A stretch of DNA of 64,000 bases from Sphaerulina vaccinii (lineage: Eukaryota; Ascomycota; Dothideomycetes; Mycosphaerellales; Mycosphaerellaceae): positions 1,736,001-1,800,000 of the forward strand of contig JAKUDP010000011.1 in assembly GCA_022570795.1 (NCBI GenBank). Direction: 5' to 3'. Of the stretch, positions 10,544-21,279 are shown piece by piece; positions within the stretch are counted from its first letter, which is position 1, and every line of letters starts with the position of its first letter. The translations under genes were made by a program, and so were the position numbers. Below the pieces are notes generated by a model. It saw only the letters and a list, made by a program, of their open reading frames with translations, was not told the origin of the DNA and searched no databases.

Positions 10544-11375
10544 CTCCGTTGCTGGGTCCGACTTTTGTTGGCAGGTCGAGCCTACCTACGGTTGCATAGA
10601 TAAAGCGAGACCGCGGAGAGGTCGGCAGCGACCATTTCCAAACACCCGTGGCGCACGGTAATGTTGCCTGTCATCGAGGAAAATCTAACAGACATCAGCC
10701 AGATATCACTCATAGGATGGCATAGTCATAAATCATATACACGCTGTACTTTGTTCGGTTTCCAGTCCTCCTTCACATAAAGCTTCATATCTTTCTTCTG
10801 GTCTTTCAATCGCAGTTTCTGGAAAGCAGCCATGATTCTGCTTGGTCGAGAAGAATTTGCGAGAATCATGACTTTCTTGTCTCACGGCATCCCGGCCCCT
10901 GCTTCAGATATCAGGAGGTCTCCAACCACGCCTCCCCCCTCAGCATCTGATCCGTCTGCATCGAATTGAGCGTGTCAGTGCCAAGTCTGCCCCAAAGTGG
11001 GCACTTTCCTTCAGTGTCCGCTATCATGGGTCGCGTGCTCTCCGCAGCCATAGCAGTAGTCGGTAAAGCACGACTTGCACACGATGTAGACCCGCAGCTC
11101 GTTAAAGTAAATATAGTAGCGACGGTACGGCGTATATCGTTACAGAATTAGCAATGTCCCCTGCCATGAGAGCTGGAAGACCGGGTATCTTGTATAGAAG
11201 GTACTGTTTGCCATACCAGGGACTTTCCTTGCGCGAGTCGTCAGGACAAAGGCCTTCACAAGTGAAGTCCTTGGCACACAGCGACCAGAACTGTCATAGG
11301 GATGTATCGATACACTGGATCTATCTGAAATTAGCCATCTTCTATGAGTCTACTCCAACCGTGTCGACCTGGTTA
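10544..11375. other. Intergenic, no gene supported
   Basis: About 830 bp. Only short frames without recognisable sequence are present; the right part is the 3' flank of the cytochrome c peroxidase gene. No repeats were seen. Confidence 0.45.
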
Positions 11376-12461
11376 TCACTCCGTCCTCCTAAAAGTAATC
11401 CTCGCATCCTCCCCACTAACAAACGGCACCCCAAGCTCAAACAACCTCACAACAACATCCGAAAAATCCTTGAAGAAAAGCTCCTGATCCTTCGCATACG
11501 CCTCAGCATACTTCCTCATACTCTTATCCCCAATAATCGCCAAATCAGTAGGCAACATCATCAAACTCTTCGTCTTCTTATCTTCATACTGCTTCGGTCC
11601 ACTCCAACTCTTCCATTGCCACTTCTCCTCAAACAACAATTTATAATAATCATTCGTCAAAGTCGTAGGCGAAAATGTCCAAGGTCCAGAGAATCCTGAA
11701 CGATCTGTATGGCAGCGTCCCAATGCGTGAGCGCCGGAAAGAGCGACGATTTCTTGGTCGTTGAAACCCATGCGTCCGAAAATTGCTCGTAGGTGGTTTT
11801 GGTCTTTGGATGCGTCGGGGAGACGACCGTCAGGTGTACAGAATGCTACGTCGCGATCTGCACGGCCTGGTCGCCAGGGGATGTCTGGGCCGCCCATTTC
11901 TTGGATTGCGCAGGCTGCTGCTAATGTCCAAAGGTCGGAGTAGGTGATCCAGGGGAATTGGTCGTGGATGGGTTCGAGGAATTCTTGGGCTAGAGTGAGA
12001 CCTGCGTTGGCTCCGTGGTCTCGCTCGGGTGCGAAACGCATTGTGGCGCCATTTGACCCTCCTGTGCCTGTTTCTGCGTCGTATGTTCCACTTGCGTGCC
12101 AGCCGAGTCGCAGGAGGACGGGGCCGTATGAGCCATCGTCGTAGTCGTCTTCTTCGATCAGCTTTGCTGCTACGGCATCGTAGACTTTCTGGTAGTCATC
12201 TTTAGTGGGCGTGAAGACTGTCTCGACCTTTGCATCGGACTTCTCTTTTGTGGTTCGAAGTGCGTAGTATCCTCCAGCCCCCAAGGCGACTCCACCTGCT
12301 GCCCAGATGTACCAGCTGTTGCTTGACTTCGGTGCTTCGCTTGAATAGCCACGATGTGCTTGCCGCTGGAAGAGTCGTGCTCCTCTTGTCGATGATCGAA
12401 ATGCTTGAGTAGCTGATGCTGAGCGTAGAGCTCTCGTGAATGCTTTGCCTGAAGTTGCCAT
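11376..12461 (-). CDS. CCP1: Cytochrome c peroxidase, mitochondrial
   Basis: Intronless, 361 aa from the preferred start (ATG read from 12461, MATSGKAFTRAL); the frame is open to an upstream ATG at 12503, but the inner start gives a typical Arg/Ser/Ala-rich mitochondrial presequence. A membrane-like stretch (WYIWAAGGVALGAGGYYAL, about 50-68) precedes the mature enzyme, as in yeast Ccp1 sorted to the intermembrane space. It is a class I haem peroxidase that reduces H2O2 with electrons from cytochrome c. Active-site residues are present with the yeast spacing: distal Arg118, Trp121 and His122 (LRLGWHASGTYD), proximal His245 (LSGAHALGRCH) and the radical-forming Trp261 (GPWTFSP), 123 and 16 residues apart as in yeast. 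Confidence 0.97.
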   Translation of the reverse strand: MATSGKAFTRALRSASATQAFRSSTRGARLFQRQAHRGYSSEAPKSSNSWYIWAAGGVALGAGGYYALRTTKEKSDAKVETVFTPTKDDYQKVYDAVAAKLIEEDDYDDGSYGPVLLRLGWHASGTYDAETGTGGSNGATMRFAPERDHGANAGLTLAQEFLEPIHDQFPWITYSDLWTLAAACAIQEMGGPDIPWRPGRADRDVAFCTPDGRLPDASKDQNHLRAIFGRMGFNDQEIVALSGAHALGRCHTDRSGFSGPWTFSPTTLTNDYYKLLFEEKWQWKSWSGPKQYEDKKTKSLMMLPTDLAIIGDKSMRKYAEAYAKDQELFFKDFSDVVVRLFELGVPFVSGEDARITFRRTE

Positions 12462-13422
12462 CTTGGACAGTGATATGGGTATCGTAGCAGGTTGGTCCTG
12501 CACCGGGACTGTGGAAGTTATGTACTGTGCGAGTCAGCAGTCTCTGCACTGTCAGTGAGTAATGCTCCGAGCAGTAAGCCACTTGAATAGTCCTACTGAG
12601 CGAGCAGACAGCGAGATGCTATGCTCAGCAAACGTGGTACGGTAAGCAACATCACGTCCTTGTCAACAGGCCGACTCATCCTTGCAGACGTCCCCGAAAG
12701 AGTAAAGCAACAACACGCCGTCTCGTGTTCGCCGATGATAAAGCGGCCGCGAGGTCCACTCATCCTTACTATCGCACCTATCAGTGCTTCTTGATATAAA
12801 TCGGTCTCGATGATAAGGAGGATCCTGGTCACAGCTTGAACATGTTGCTCGCGAGAGGCATTGTTGCTTCTCTTGCTGGACTTCTCGCAAGGCGTACAGT
12901 TGAGGAACAGGACGATGACTTGACGTCGCGTTCTGACCGAAATCTATGCTGAGTCACGAAACGTGCTCAGGTACCATTGCCTTCCGATTGGAAGTTCTCT
13001 ATATCCTTGTCAATTGAAGATATCTCGCTGCTCGGTCGCCGCATCGGGTAGGTAGCTCCGTTGTCATTCTTGCGATCTCCTTGCCTTCGTCAAGTCTGCC
13101 CTCTGTGCTTGGTGTATGCAGCCTATGCTGAAGTCTTCGGTGTTGAGGTATGTTGATGAGACGGACATTAGACGTGGAGAGCAAAAAAGCAATGGAAATG
13201 ACGTCCTCGCTAATCGAACACGAAATCTACGCGTAGCAATACTTTCTCTTGCATTCATCGAACCTCTATGTATACACCTAACCACTTTGAAGCTGATAGT
13301 CTCGAATCAATAGTCCAACAACGCCATGCTCCTGTCGCTAACATCAATTTGTACCAGGTCTCTTCCCAGCCAAAAGCCACCCATATCTCAAAAGCCCTCA
13401 AGCACATCTACAAGTCCCATTC
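12462..13422. other. Intergenic: CCP1 promoter side and kelch-gene 3' flank
   Basis: A 961-bp gap between two minus-strand genes. It should hold the cytochrome c peroxidase promoter near 12.46-12.9 kb. No conserved ORF, repeat or clear TATA element was recognised. Confidence 0.5.
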
Positions 13423-16400
13423 TCAAACACCCTTCTTACTCCCACTCCTCAACAGCCCTCTCATTCTCAGCTCCATCTGAGCATTCTCCAGATCGCCTCC
13501 ACTCCTGGACCTAACAGTATTCACACTCCCTTCGCGACTAAGCTGCACGACATGGTTCTTCGCAGCGTTCAAGGACAACATACTCTCCTTCCGGCTGATC
13601 GCTCCGTCGGAAGCAGATCTCATACTCGCTCTTTCGATATCAGCATTCACAACTCTAAGTCGGGACTTGGGAACAGTAAACATGACTTGAAAGTCACGTT
13701 TGGCTGCCGCGCCCTCGACATCCCACTCATCCTCTGCTTCGCGAGCTTCGAGCGAAGTTCGAGCCTCTTCACCCCAGTCACCTTGGTCGTGGTAAGGATC
13801 CATCGCGTCCCAATCTTTCTGGCCGCGTTTCTGTTTGAGCAAAGCGCCGCCATCTGAGACTGTACGACGTGGAGCTTCGCTTCCGCTCATCGTGGGGTTG
13901 TGTGATCGCGTTGGAGATGAAGAAGAGGTCCGCTGACCAGGCTCATCATGACTTTGCTTGTTCTGACTTGTCATACTGAAGCTTCGTCCAGCGGTGTCCA
14001 GGGCTCGGCGTATACTACCCATCCAGCCTTGTCTTCGATGTGGAGCGGAGGAGGCTTCGGCTTCTGATTTCTGTCCTGGGTTGCTCATGCCATGTGCTGC
14101 GAGAGCACGCTGGTAGGGGTCATCCCGATCGAATACTGGAGTGCCGCCGAGGAGCGCCTTGCCCTCTTGCTGAAGGCCAATGAAGGACGAGTGGGCAGTC
14201 ATGAACGACTCTGTCGACTTGTCTGCGTTCTGTATGGGCTCCAACACTGGCTTCTTGGATTCGCGCTTTGATTTTCTCTGGCTCTCCGTGTGCGCTCCGT
14301 AGAAGTAGTATGGCGACTTTCTGCCACTACTAGATGCAGTGGTCGTCATGGTCCCTGTCCGCGTTTCATGTGGAGATGTTGCTGGAGTGTTTTCAGCTTC
14401 CTGTCTCGCGAAGGCGGCCGCCATCAGCGCTCCAGTGCGTGTCGACATCGTCCGCGTAATCGAGTTTGTAGATGTGTGCGAACGCGTCGATCGATCACTT
14501 AGCGTTGACGATGTTCGATCATCTGTTTTTGTAGGTGACATGCGGCCGGTCCAGGATGCTGGACCAGAGCTAGGACCAGAGCTCGAGCCTGAGGGGTCGT
14601 CATCGTCATGTTCTATAACTTCCCAATTCATGTCGTGAGCAGAGGGCACTGGCTTGCGCGAGACCACATTGTCGCGAGCCATGTAGGTCGGTACCCTGCG
14701 CAAAGTCTCGACATGATGCGACTCTGGTGAGTTGGGATGGCTTCCGAGCGGATTTGGATGTGGATCACCAAATGGATCGCGGATAGGAGAGGATGCTGTG
14801 CCAGAGTGCAGCACCCGCTGTAGCTCTTGCAGCTTTGCCTCCGCTGTACTGAATCTGTCACGTACTTGTCCTGGTTCCAGAGTTGGCGATGGATCCAGAA
14901 ACGGATCTCGCGGAGTGCTACTTCTTTCCAATTCGTCTTCGTCCTGTCTCTCGAGTATAGGATGGATATTACCACTGCCCTGGTTCACACGAGATTCGTC
15001 GTATCTTGCCGCCTGGTGATAGCTGTATGGCCGGCTTGCTACACTGGTCCTCAGTCCTCGAGTAGGACTTGGCACATTCACAAACAGACCAGTGGCGTTC
15101 GCTTGCTGCATCTGCTGCGATCCATCCTCCACAGCCGCATACGGCCCATTGCGTCGATCACGAACACTTCCATGGTCCAGGAAAGGCTGATCGAGTGCCA
15201 TGAATGACCCGTCTGCCGAGTGGACCAATGCTGCTTGCCGTTCTTCTCGCTTCTTCTTAAGCCGTCTCGCATACCAGAAGTACGCAAGAATACACAACAC
15301 CAACACAAGAACTCCTAAGCCAAGTCCCAGTCCAAGACCTGCCTGTTGTGATGTCTTGCTCAGCGCTCCACTTCCGGAGCTCGATGAGCTGGCCTGTCCA
15401 GTATAAGACGGATTCGTGTATGATGTGATCCATGAGTTTGAAGTCGCATTGAACAGCAGCACTTGGTCGCTGGCTTGCGATTGTCTTCTCACGAATCTAG
15501 ATGACGAGGCAGCTGGTATGGTGTAGCCTCCTACGATCATTATGACTCCGCCAGGAAGCATGGCTGCACCATGTCCGTACATTCCAGTGCCTTCAGCAAT
15601 TCCGCTTCCTGTCTGGCTTGGTACTGTCCAAGTCCACGCTTCTGCTTCATCTCCGCCATACTCAGAGCCTAGATTCAAGACCGCGAGTTGTGGTTGTGCT
15701 GGGTTGGTGACTTCTCCGACCCAGCCTCCAACAATAATGATCTTGCTGCCGTCTTCCGAGAGTATCGCTGTATGGCCAGATCTGGGTTCCACTGCTGTAA
15801 CATCTGATGATCGTGCCGCCAGATCCGTCCTGGTTGCAGTTGGCTGCTGAACTGGCAAGAACGACCAACTATTCTGTGGCAAGGAGAACAGTGCCACCTG
15901 AGAAGTGTTCAAGAACGCGTCTTGCGTATGTCCTCCCAATAGAAGGAAGTCTTGCTGCTGAGTCTGCGCAGATCCAGTCGCGTTGACTCGAAACGTCGGA
16001 GTAAGACCTGTCATCGTGAAGCCAGCTTCAGCTATGGGTGGCCCTCTTGCTGCTGTATCTGTGATGTCGTAGGTATCCTGATCCCCCGAAGTATATGCCA
16101 GCATGGTCTGCGAGTACTGCGCACTGCCTTGCCATGTTGCCGTCGTGCTATTGCTCTCAGGACACATGCCGCCAAAGACATAGAAGTCCTCTCCGGCCAC
16201 TGTGTTGCTCACATCTGCCGAGAACGCTACTCCATTGCTGAGATAGTTGACTCCAGTCAAGTTCCCGCTCACACTGAGCTGCGTTGCTGATGTACTGTAT
16301 TCCTTCCATCCTCCAGAGTATCGCCATATCTTCGTGCTATCCGAGCCACCAGTACAGCTCCCCGAGAGCACTGCAAGGTTTCCTGCGCCGTCAATGATTG

Positions 16401-16668
16401 GAACATACGGCACGAGCGTGCGATCGTTCAAGAATGGCAGAGTCTGCGACAAAGTCTTGGATGACAGCTTATTGCTTGAGAACTCTCCCGAGACATCTAC
16501 TTCTTGAAGCGTTCCCTGATTCGCATTGCTTGACGAGCCCTGCAGTATGTATACGGTCGTAGAGTTCTTCCATGTGAGTACGGTCGTCGGGTTGTATGGT
16601 AATGGTACATCGGCCAGGACTACGCGCAACAGAGCCAGCAGACTCCATGGCACAGATTTGTTCTTCAT
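13423..16668 (-). CDS. Kelch-repeat single-pass membrane protein (1081 aa)
   Basis: One uninterrupted frame. Residues 1-19 form a signal peptide (SLLALLRVVLADVPLP). Residues ~20-430 show kelch-type beta-propeller blades with recurrent hydrophobic-GG pairs (DFYVFGGMCPES, DFLLLGGHTQ, KIIIVGGWVGE, GVIMIVGGYTIP) and N-glycosylation sites. A Ser-rich stalk is followed by one membrane helix at about 444-468 (GLGVLVLVLCILAYFWYA) and a basic stop-transfer RRLKKKREER. The ~600-residue cytoplasmic tail is Ser/Thr/Pro/Arg-rich and disordered, with an EREGSVNTVRSRSGG-like end. This architecture (extracellular galactose-oxidase/kelch propeller, TM, long tail) is common in filamentous ascomycetes and may act at the cell wall or in polarity, but the function is unknown; the copper-radical residues of galactose oxidases are not evident. 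Confidence 0.88.
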   Translation of the reverse strand: MKNKSVPWSLLALLRVVLADVPLPYNPTTVLTWKNSTTVYILQGSSSNANQGTLQEVDVSGEFSSNKLSSKTLSQTLPFLNDRTLVPYVPIIDGAGNLAVLSGSCTGGSDSTKIWRYSGGWKEYSTSATQLSVSGNLTGVNYLSNGVAFSADVSNTVAGEDFYVFGGMCPESNSTTATWQGSAQYSQTMLAYTSGDQDTYDITDTAARGPPIAEAGFTMTGLTPTFRVNATGSAQTQQQDFLLLGGHTQDAFLNTSQVALFSLPQNSWSFLPVQQPTATRTDLAARSSDVTAVEPRSGHTAILSEDGSKIIIVGGWVGEVTNPAQPQLAVLNLGSEYGGDEAEAWTWTVPSQTGSGIAEGTGMYGHGAAMLPGGVIMIVGGYTIPAASSSRFVRRQSQASDQVLLFNATSNSWITSYTNPSYTGQASSSSSGSGALSKTSQQAGLGLGLGLGVLVLVLCILAYFWYARRLKKKREERQAALVHSADGSFMALDQPFLDHGSVRDRRNGPYAAVEDGSQQMQQANATGLFVNVPSPTRGLRTSVASRPYSYHQAARYDESRVNQGSGNIHPILERQDEDELERSSTPRDPFLDPSPTLEPGQVRDRFSTAEAKLQELQRVLHSGTASSPIRDPFGDPHPNPLGSHPNSPESHHVETLRRVPTYMARDNVVSRKPVPSAHDMNWEVIEHDDDDPSGSSSGPSSGPASWTGRMSPTKTDDRTSSTLSDRSTRSHTSTNSITRTMSTRTGALMAAAFARQEAENTPATSPHETRTGTMTTTASSSGRKSPYYFYGAHTESQRKSKRESKKPVLEPIQNADKSTESFMTAHSSFIGLQQEGKALLGGTPVFDRDDPYQRALAAHGMSNPGQKSEAEASSAPHRRQGWMGSIRRALDTAGRSFSMTSQNKQSHDEPGQRTSSSSPTRSHNPTMSGSEAPRRTVSDGGALLKQKRGQKDWDAMDPYHDQGDWGEEARTSLEAREAEDEWDVEGAAAKRDFQVMFTVPKSRLRVVNADIERASMRSASDGAISRKESMLSLNAAKNHVVQLSREGSVNTVRSRSGGDLENAQMELRMRGLLRSGSKKGV

Positions 16669-17924
16669 AAGAATATCGATTCGTGGTGTTCGTGTAGAGG
16701 ATCATCAGGCGGTCTCGGAATTCGTATCGTCTGTGCTACACCATGATCTCCTCCACCATCCTCCCATTCGTAGACTATCGCTCGCGGTCGGTAGTGTCGG
16801 TTGTGGGTAGGTCGAAGTCCTTGCACAAGTCCACGTTCCAGGAGATGCAGCAGTCCCACACTAAGACAACAGTATTCTCTCCAGAGCACCGGGATGAGAT
16901 GTAACAAGAATGAGCGAGGCGGGTCTCAATCAATCGTCACTGTATGCAAGATAGAGTAGGTGGTGTAGGTCAGAGAAACGCGACCCTTTCGAAACCCCGT
17001 CAGCAGCATCAACAATCGGCAAATGCGCAGCCTAGATTGAGACCTTTCCAACCTTCTTCTTCTGCACACTTTGCCTCTTGTCCACTAGCCGTTGAGGATT
17101 GCGCAACAACCGGCAGTGTGGTACAGCGAATTGAACCATAACGTTCCAGCCATCGAATGAACCATAACGTTCCAGCCATCGAATGCGCAATTGTTGAGGG
17201 CTGGTGCTTGGCGAGCATGGGTGGGGCGTTGGCCGGGTGATGTGTTTTGCACGAGCATGCCACGCGCTCGATCGGGACAAGCGAGAGATGCGAACTTTTG
17301 GAGAAGCATGATTAGTACCGAGAAGCAAGGCGAACGGGTCGAGAAGTTGGTCAGGTAGGCGAGATGCTGATATCGCAAAAAGCGATGGTCGGATGACTTT
17401 CCGAAGATGTTCTTTGCTGCATGATACGGCTGATACGCAGGGCTCTGGATCTCGAGAGCGAAATACAGTACACTCGTGGCAGAGATCCTGGGCAGCATGG
17501 AGTGTCTCTTTCCGGTGGCACATGCAAAAGACTGATGGCACACTGACCGATAGGCGTCTACACTGAGTGTAGAAGAAGCTCCCAATCTAGTGCATGACTG
17601 CTCTCAGGGTCACACGAAGACGCGAGCCTCGATGCGAACTCATGGCACTCATCTCAAGACCTCAGGTCAACGAAGCACAAGCGCCGATTTACGGAAATGC
17701 GACGACTCCAAGATATATTCACTTTCCCTCCAACCGACGCAGAGTCGTATGACCATGGCAAGAAATGAGCGGCAGGATAGGTGGCGTACATCCAGCATGG
17801 TAGCTATCTTGTGCAACGGTGACGACGATGTCGAGCTACGGTCTTCCGCCAACAAGTGAATTTCTGCTTTTGCTGCTCTCGAATCCACATACCTTTTAGA
17901 GCGCAGAATCTGAGCCCTCTCGCG
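16669..17924. other. Divergent promoter region between kelch gene and HET pseudogene
   Basis: About 1.26 kb. It has several overlapping minus-strand frames of 84-169 codons (17009-17585) that share the same bases in different frames and show no domain; I treat them as non-coding. The 26-bp tandem duplication at 17132-17183 explains part of the repeated peptide seen in these frames. Confidence 0.45.
17132..17183. repeat. 26-bp tandem duplication
   Basis: Two identical, adjacent copies of a 26-bp unit (17132-17157 and 17158-17183), starting TGAACCATAACG. Exact identity indicates a recent slippage or duplication event in non-coding DNA. Confidence 0.9.
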
Positions 17925-20261
17925 ATGTCAGAGCGTGCTGCCCACATAGACGCTTCAGCGTCTCAGGCCAACAAGGAACAACCGTCTGCTTTTCATGTGC
18001 CCAGCGCAAGTGAGCCCGAGGAGACTGGCTCGCCGGATTTCGCCTACCCATCTCTCAAGCATCCACGAGACATACGGCTCTTGGAGCTCCTTCCTGGACA
18101 AGCAGATGAGCCTGTTCACAGTCAATTGCATGCGGTACGCCTACCTTCGCGCTGTGTCACTGTCGTGAGGCGTAACCTGGCAATTGTGGACAGGCATGTA
18201 CAGAGAAACAGCACGTCCGAGATTGTCGAAGCTTGTTTCACTATGGTGTTCGACTTTCTGTTTGCCGAACGAAATATCGTCAAAGATCACACACCTTATG
18301 ATCGACTCGAAGACCACATTGACGAATGTACCACGAGTCTAGAGGCGCTCATGAAGTACGTTCGCAAAATCGATGAGGTCTTCCTACGACTGCCAGCGGA
18401 CGCTAAGGCTCGGTTGACATCTCACAATATGTGGCCAACTTACGAACATGCTGTGCGTATGTGCTTGAACCGGCTAGATTATGTACCGGGCTTCGCGCCC
18501 GTTCGGCCAGAGATACATTCATACGAGGCGATCTCCTATTGCTGGGGTTCAGGAGACCGAATTGCCACCTGTATCCTCAACGGAAGACTCTCTCAGGTCC
18601 CAACGAGTGCTCTCAATGCTCTCCTGGTGTTTCGTCTGAGCGACGAGTCACGTTGGCTGTGGATTGATGCCATCTGCATTGATCAACAGAACTACGAAGA
18701 ACGAGCGCAGCAAGTCCTTCTCATGAGCGAAGACATTGATATGGCTCGGGCAAGGCGACTCGAGGACAAACAGCGCTCTGCGGTTATGTCAATCGATTTC
18801 AAGCTTGCGCGCCGCAATGACCACCTGCCCAGACTTAGAATGGCCGGACATCCCCGTCCCTGACGACGTTCCCGTGTCCGACCTCGAATCGATCTTCGGC
18901 CAGCCTTGGTTCACGAGGTTGTGGGTGTTTCAAGAGACCCTTTGCTCCACTGATCCTGTGATCTATATTGCCGATCAGCACTTTCCTATGGACGATCTTG
19001 AAGTTGTAATTATATGGCTCTACTTGACTGGAAGGTATCGCGAACTGTCGGCCTCAACGCGTCCGCATATCCAGACATCATTGCCCATGGTTCGTCGGTC
19101 CTCTTTCTTCAACAAAACACTATATGGACTTGTTCGGCAGTCTCGATACCTGGAGGCGCGCGATGACCGCGACAAGGTCTATGGAGTGTTGTCAATGGTA
19201 GAAAGCCCTTTCAGAAAAGTGCAAGGATCTGCATTCGTGCCCGACTACCAGGAGTCGGTGTTACGTTGCATGTGCAGAGCTACTAGTTTTATGATAGCCA
19301 GCGGCACCAATGACCTGCTTTCGGTCATCTACCAGATAGATGCTGAGCCACCAGCACCCCAACTCGATTGGCCATCTTGGTGTCCGAGGTGGCATATATC
19401 GACTAAGCCGAAAAATGTGCACGCAATAACTAGCGGCAATGGCGTGGGCAATGATACTGGAATGGACATCACCAACTTGAACATGCCAGACCATGCTGTA
19501 GCTGCCGCTACAGGGCAAACAGTAACACGACTAGACATAAATCGCGTATTGCAGTTCGCTCAGCCTCACATTTTCAACTTTTGAGGTCACAGTATCGGCA
19601 AGATATGTCGAGCCGTCACGTTGCGGCCCATAGTTGACCTACAAGGATCCTCTAAGAGTTACCTTTCGGAAGCATTATCTGATACCGGAAGCATTATCTG
19701 ATACCGGAAGCATTATCTGATACCGCCGCAAGCATTAACAACTTCATATCGAGCTGGAAATCATCTATGTGCATTACGGCTGGCTTCGCTTCAACAGAAA
19801 AGTCGCTGGCTGTGTACCGTATTCTCATGATCCTTACTGCTGGGTGGCTTCAGTACAACCCCAACCAGGAGGAAGAGAAAGCTGGGAACATGAAAACAGC
19901 AAAGAACATGGTCGACAAGATGCTAAAGACACATTGTCCAGTAGACGACCATGTACAATACGATGGCGGCTGCAGTCACTATGAGGCATTCGTAGTAGAA
20001 AGCAGAGTACAGACCGTCTGCTTGAGTCGCAGCATGTTCATGACTGATGACGGTCATATCGGAACCGGCCCAGACACGATGGAAGAAGGTGACATCGTCA
20101 CGATCTTATATGGATCCGGCTGGCCATTCGTCCTAAGACCGACCTCGGACAATCAGTACAGAATGCTTGGTCCTTGCTATGTCGAAGGCATCATGCAGGG
20201 AGAACTCATGATCAAGTGCCAAGATGAAGGCAGAGAAGCGGAAGACTTTGATCTAGTCTGA
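17925..20261 (+). pseudogene. HET-domain (heterokaryon incompatibility) gene, broken in three places
   Basis: HET domains (PF06985) trigger cell death in fungal allorecognition. The frame from the ATG at 17925 encodes the start of the domain: IRLLELLPGQ, YEAISYCWGS, WLWIDAICIDQQN, then QVLLMS. At about 18727 the homology jumps to the +1 frame (LIWLGQGDS..., FTRLWVFQE, DRDKVYGVLSM) and a few expected residues of the IYxxA segment are missing, indicating a small non-triplet deletion. That frame meets TGA at 19582-19584 while homology continues past it (GHSIGKI). A 19-bp unit repeated three times at 19668-19724 then shifts the frame again; the third part (to 20261) carries the C-terminal EGDIVTILYG, PFVLRP and YVEGIMQGE signatures. 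No GT-AG intron was found that bypasses these lesions, so I call it a pseudogene; sequencing error is a lesser possibility for the first shift. Confidence 0.8.
19668..19724. repeat. 19-bp unit tandemly triplicated inside the HET pseudogene
   Basis: Three perfect copies of GGAAGCATTATCTGATACC at 19668-19686, 19687-19705 and 19706-19724. The two extra copies add 38 bp, which is not a multiple of three. With a single copy the upstream HET frame would continue directly into the C-terminal frame, so the expansion looks like a disabling mutation. Confidence 0.95.
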
Positions 20262-20399
20262 ACAGAATGTCTGATACAGCCATCTTCTCCGCTCCGAAGC
20301 AACTTTGCGATACTACCCTGGACCTACCTCTGTTGCCGCGGTCGGTGGTGGACGTATGAAAGGCAACGTGGGAACTCGTACTTCACGATCTCTGTTCTT

Positions 20400-21190
20400 C
20401 ATCTTTTTCTGACTAAGTTGTGCTTATATTTCAGCACCCCAGCACTCTCCTCGTGCGCATGGTTATTCTCGGGAATAGGCAGCGCCACTTGCTGGCATTC
20501 CCTGATTCAGAATGCAGGTTCGCCCAACTAAGCCGGGAGTACATTCGTTGGCATGGTCAGCGCGTAGTGGCCCGAGATACGAAAGGGACATAAACAGATT
20601 TCTTGACAATTTTCTGTTTGTTCTCTAATTCGCATGTGCTTTCGTGCTTTCCTCTCGGCACTCTGTCCGTATGTTCACATGCCTGGTTGTCCTTGAACGC
20701 GCTGGGAGTGATGTGTATTGCTCTAATGCTCTCTGAATTGGACGACTTTTGTCGTACTGCCCGGACTCTGCGCTTGTCGGCGTAGCCAGTGCACCGAGAG
20801 GCGAGAGGCGGTCTTTCCGGAAGTGGGACATAGTCAAATCTGTTGACGATTTCTTACCTGCTCTCTGATCCACTTGTGCTGTTCTCTCAGCACTCCGTCC
20901 ATATGTGCGAATGCATGGATGTTCTGAAAACCAGAGAGCGCAGTATGACCTGCTTCCTTTCTCTGCTCTCAAGACAGCTCCAGACATTTGCCCGGAGCAT
21001 GCATCTGGTGGCGCGGTCAGCACGTGGAGAACGGAGACAATGCGTGGGAAGTGGGACATAGTCAGATTTTGAAGTGTTTGTTCATTCGTTCTCTGATCTG
21101 TTCGTGCCTTTCTCTTGGCACTCTGTTCGTATGTGCAAATGCCTGGTTATCAGTAAGCGCTGGGAGTGATGTAACTCGACCAGCGATGCC
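20400..21190. repeat. Diverged tandem repeat, ~228-240-bp period, about 3.5 units
   Basis: GGGACATA marks the same point of each unit at 20585, 20825 and 21053. It is followed by (T/C)AGATT...TTCTCTGAT, then TGTGCTTTC/GTGCCTTTC, GGCACTCTGTCCGTATGT, and ATGCCTGGTTGTCC or diverged forms. A partial earlier unit can be traced before 20585 through the shared GGTCAGCGCGTAGTGG / GGTCAGCACGTGGAG segment. Units differ by many substitutions. No stable reading frame runs through them. They lie between the HET pseudogene and the mitochondrial carrier. Confidence 0.75.
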
Positions 21191-21279
21191 ACTATAACGC
21201 CTACTCCACGCTTGAACGCCATTGTGATGTTGCCTCCCTCTTAGAAAGTCTCTCCCCATTCGTCCGTACTCCATGCTCC

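Noticed and set aside
11154..11699. 181-codon plus-strand frame
   Set aside because: Mostly antisense to the cytochrome c peroxidase C-terminus.
17009..17585. Minus-strand frames of 84-169 codons with a repeated peptide
   Set aside because: The repeated peptide comes from a 26-bp non-coding duplication and the frames overlap each other in different phases.
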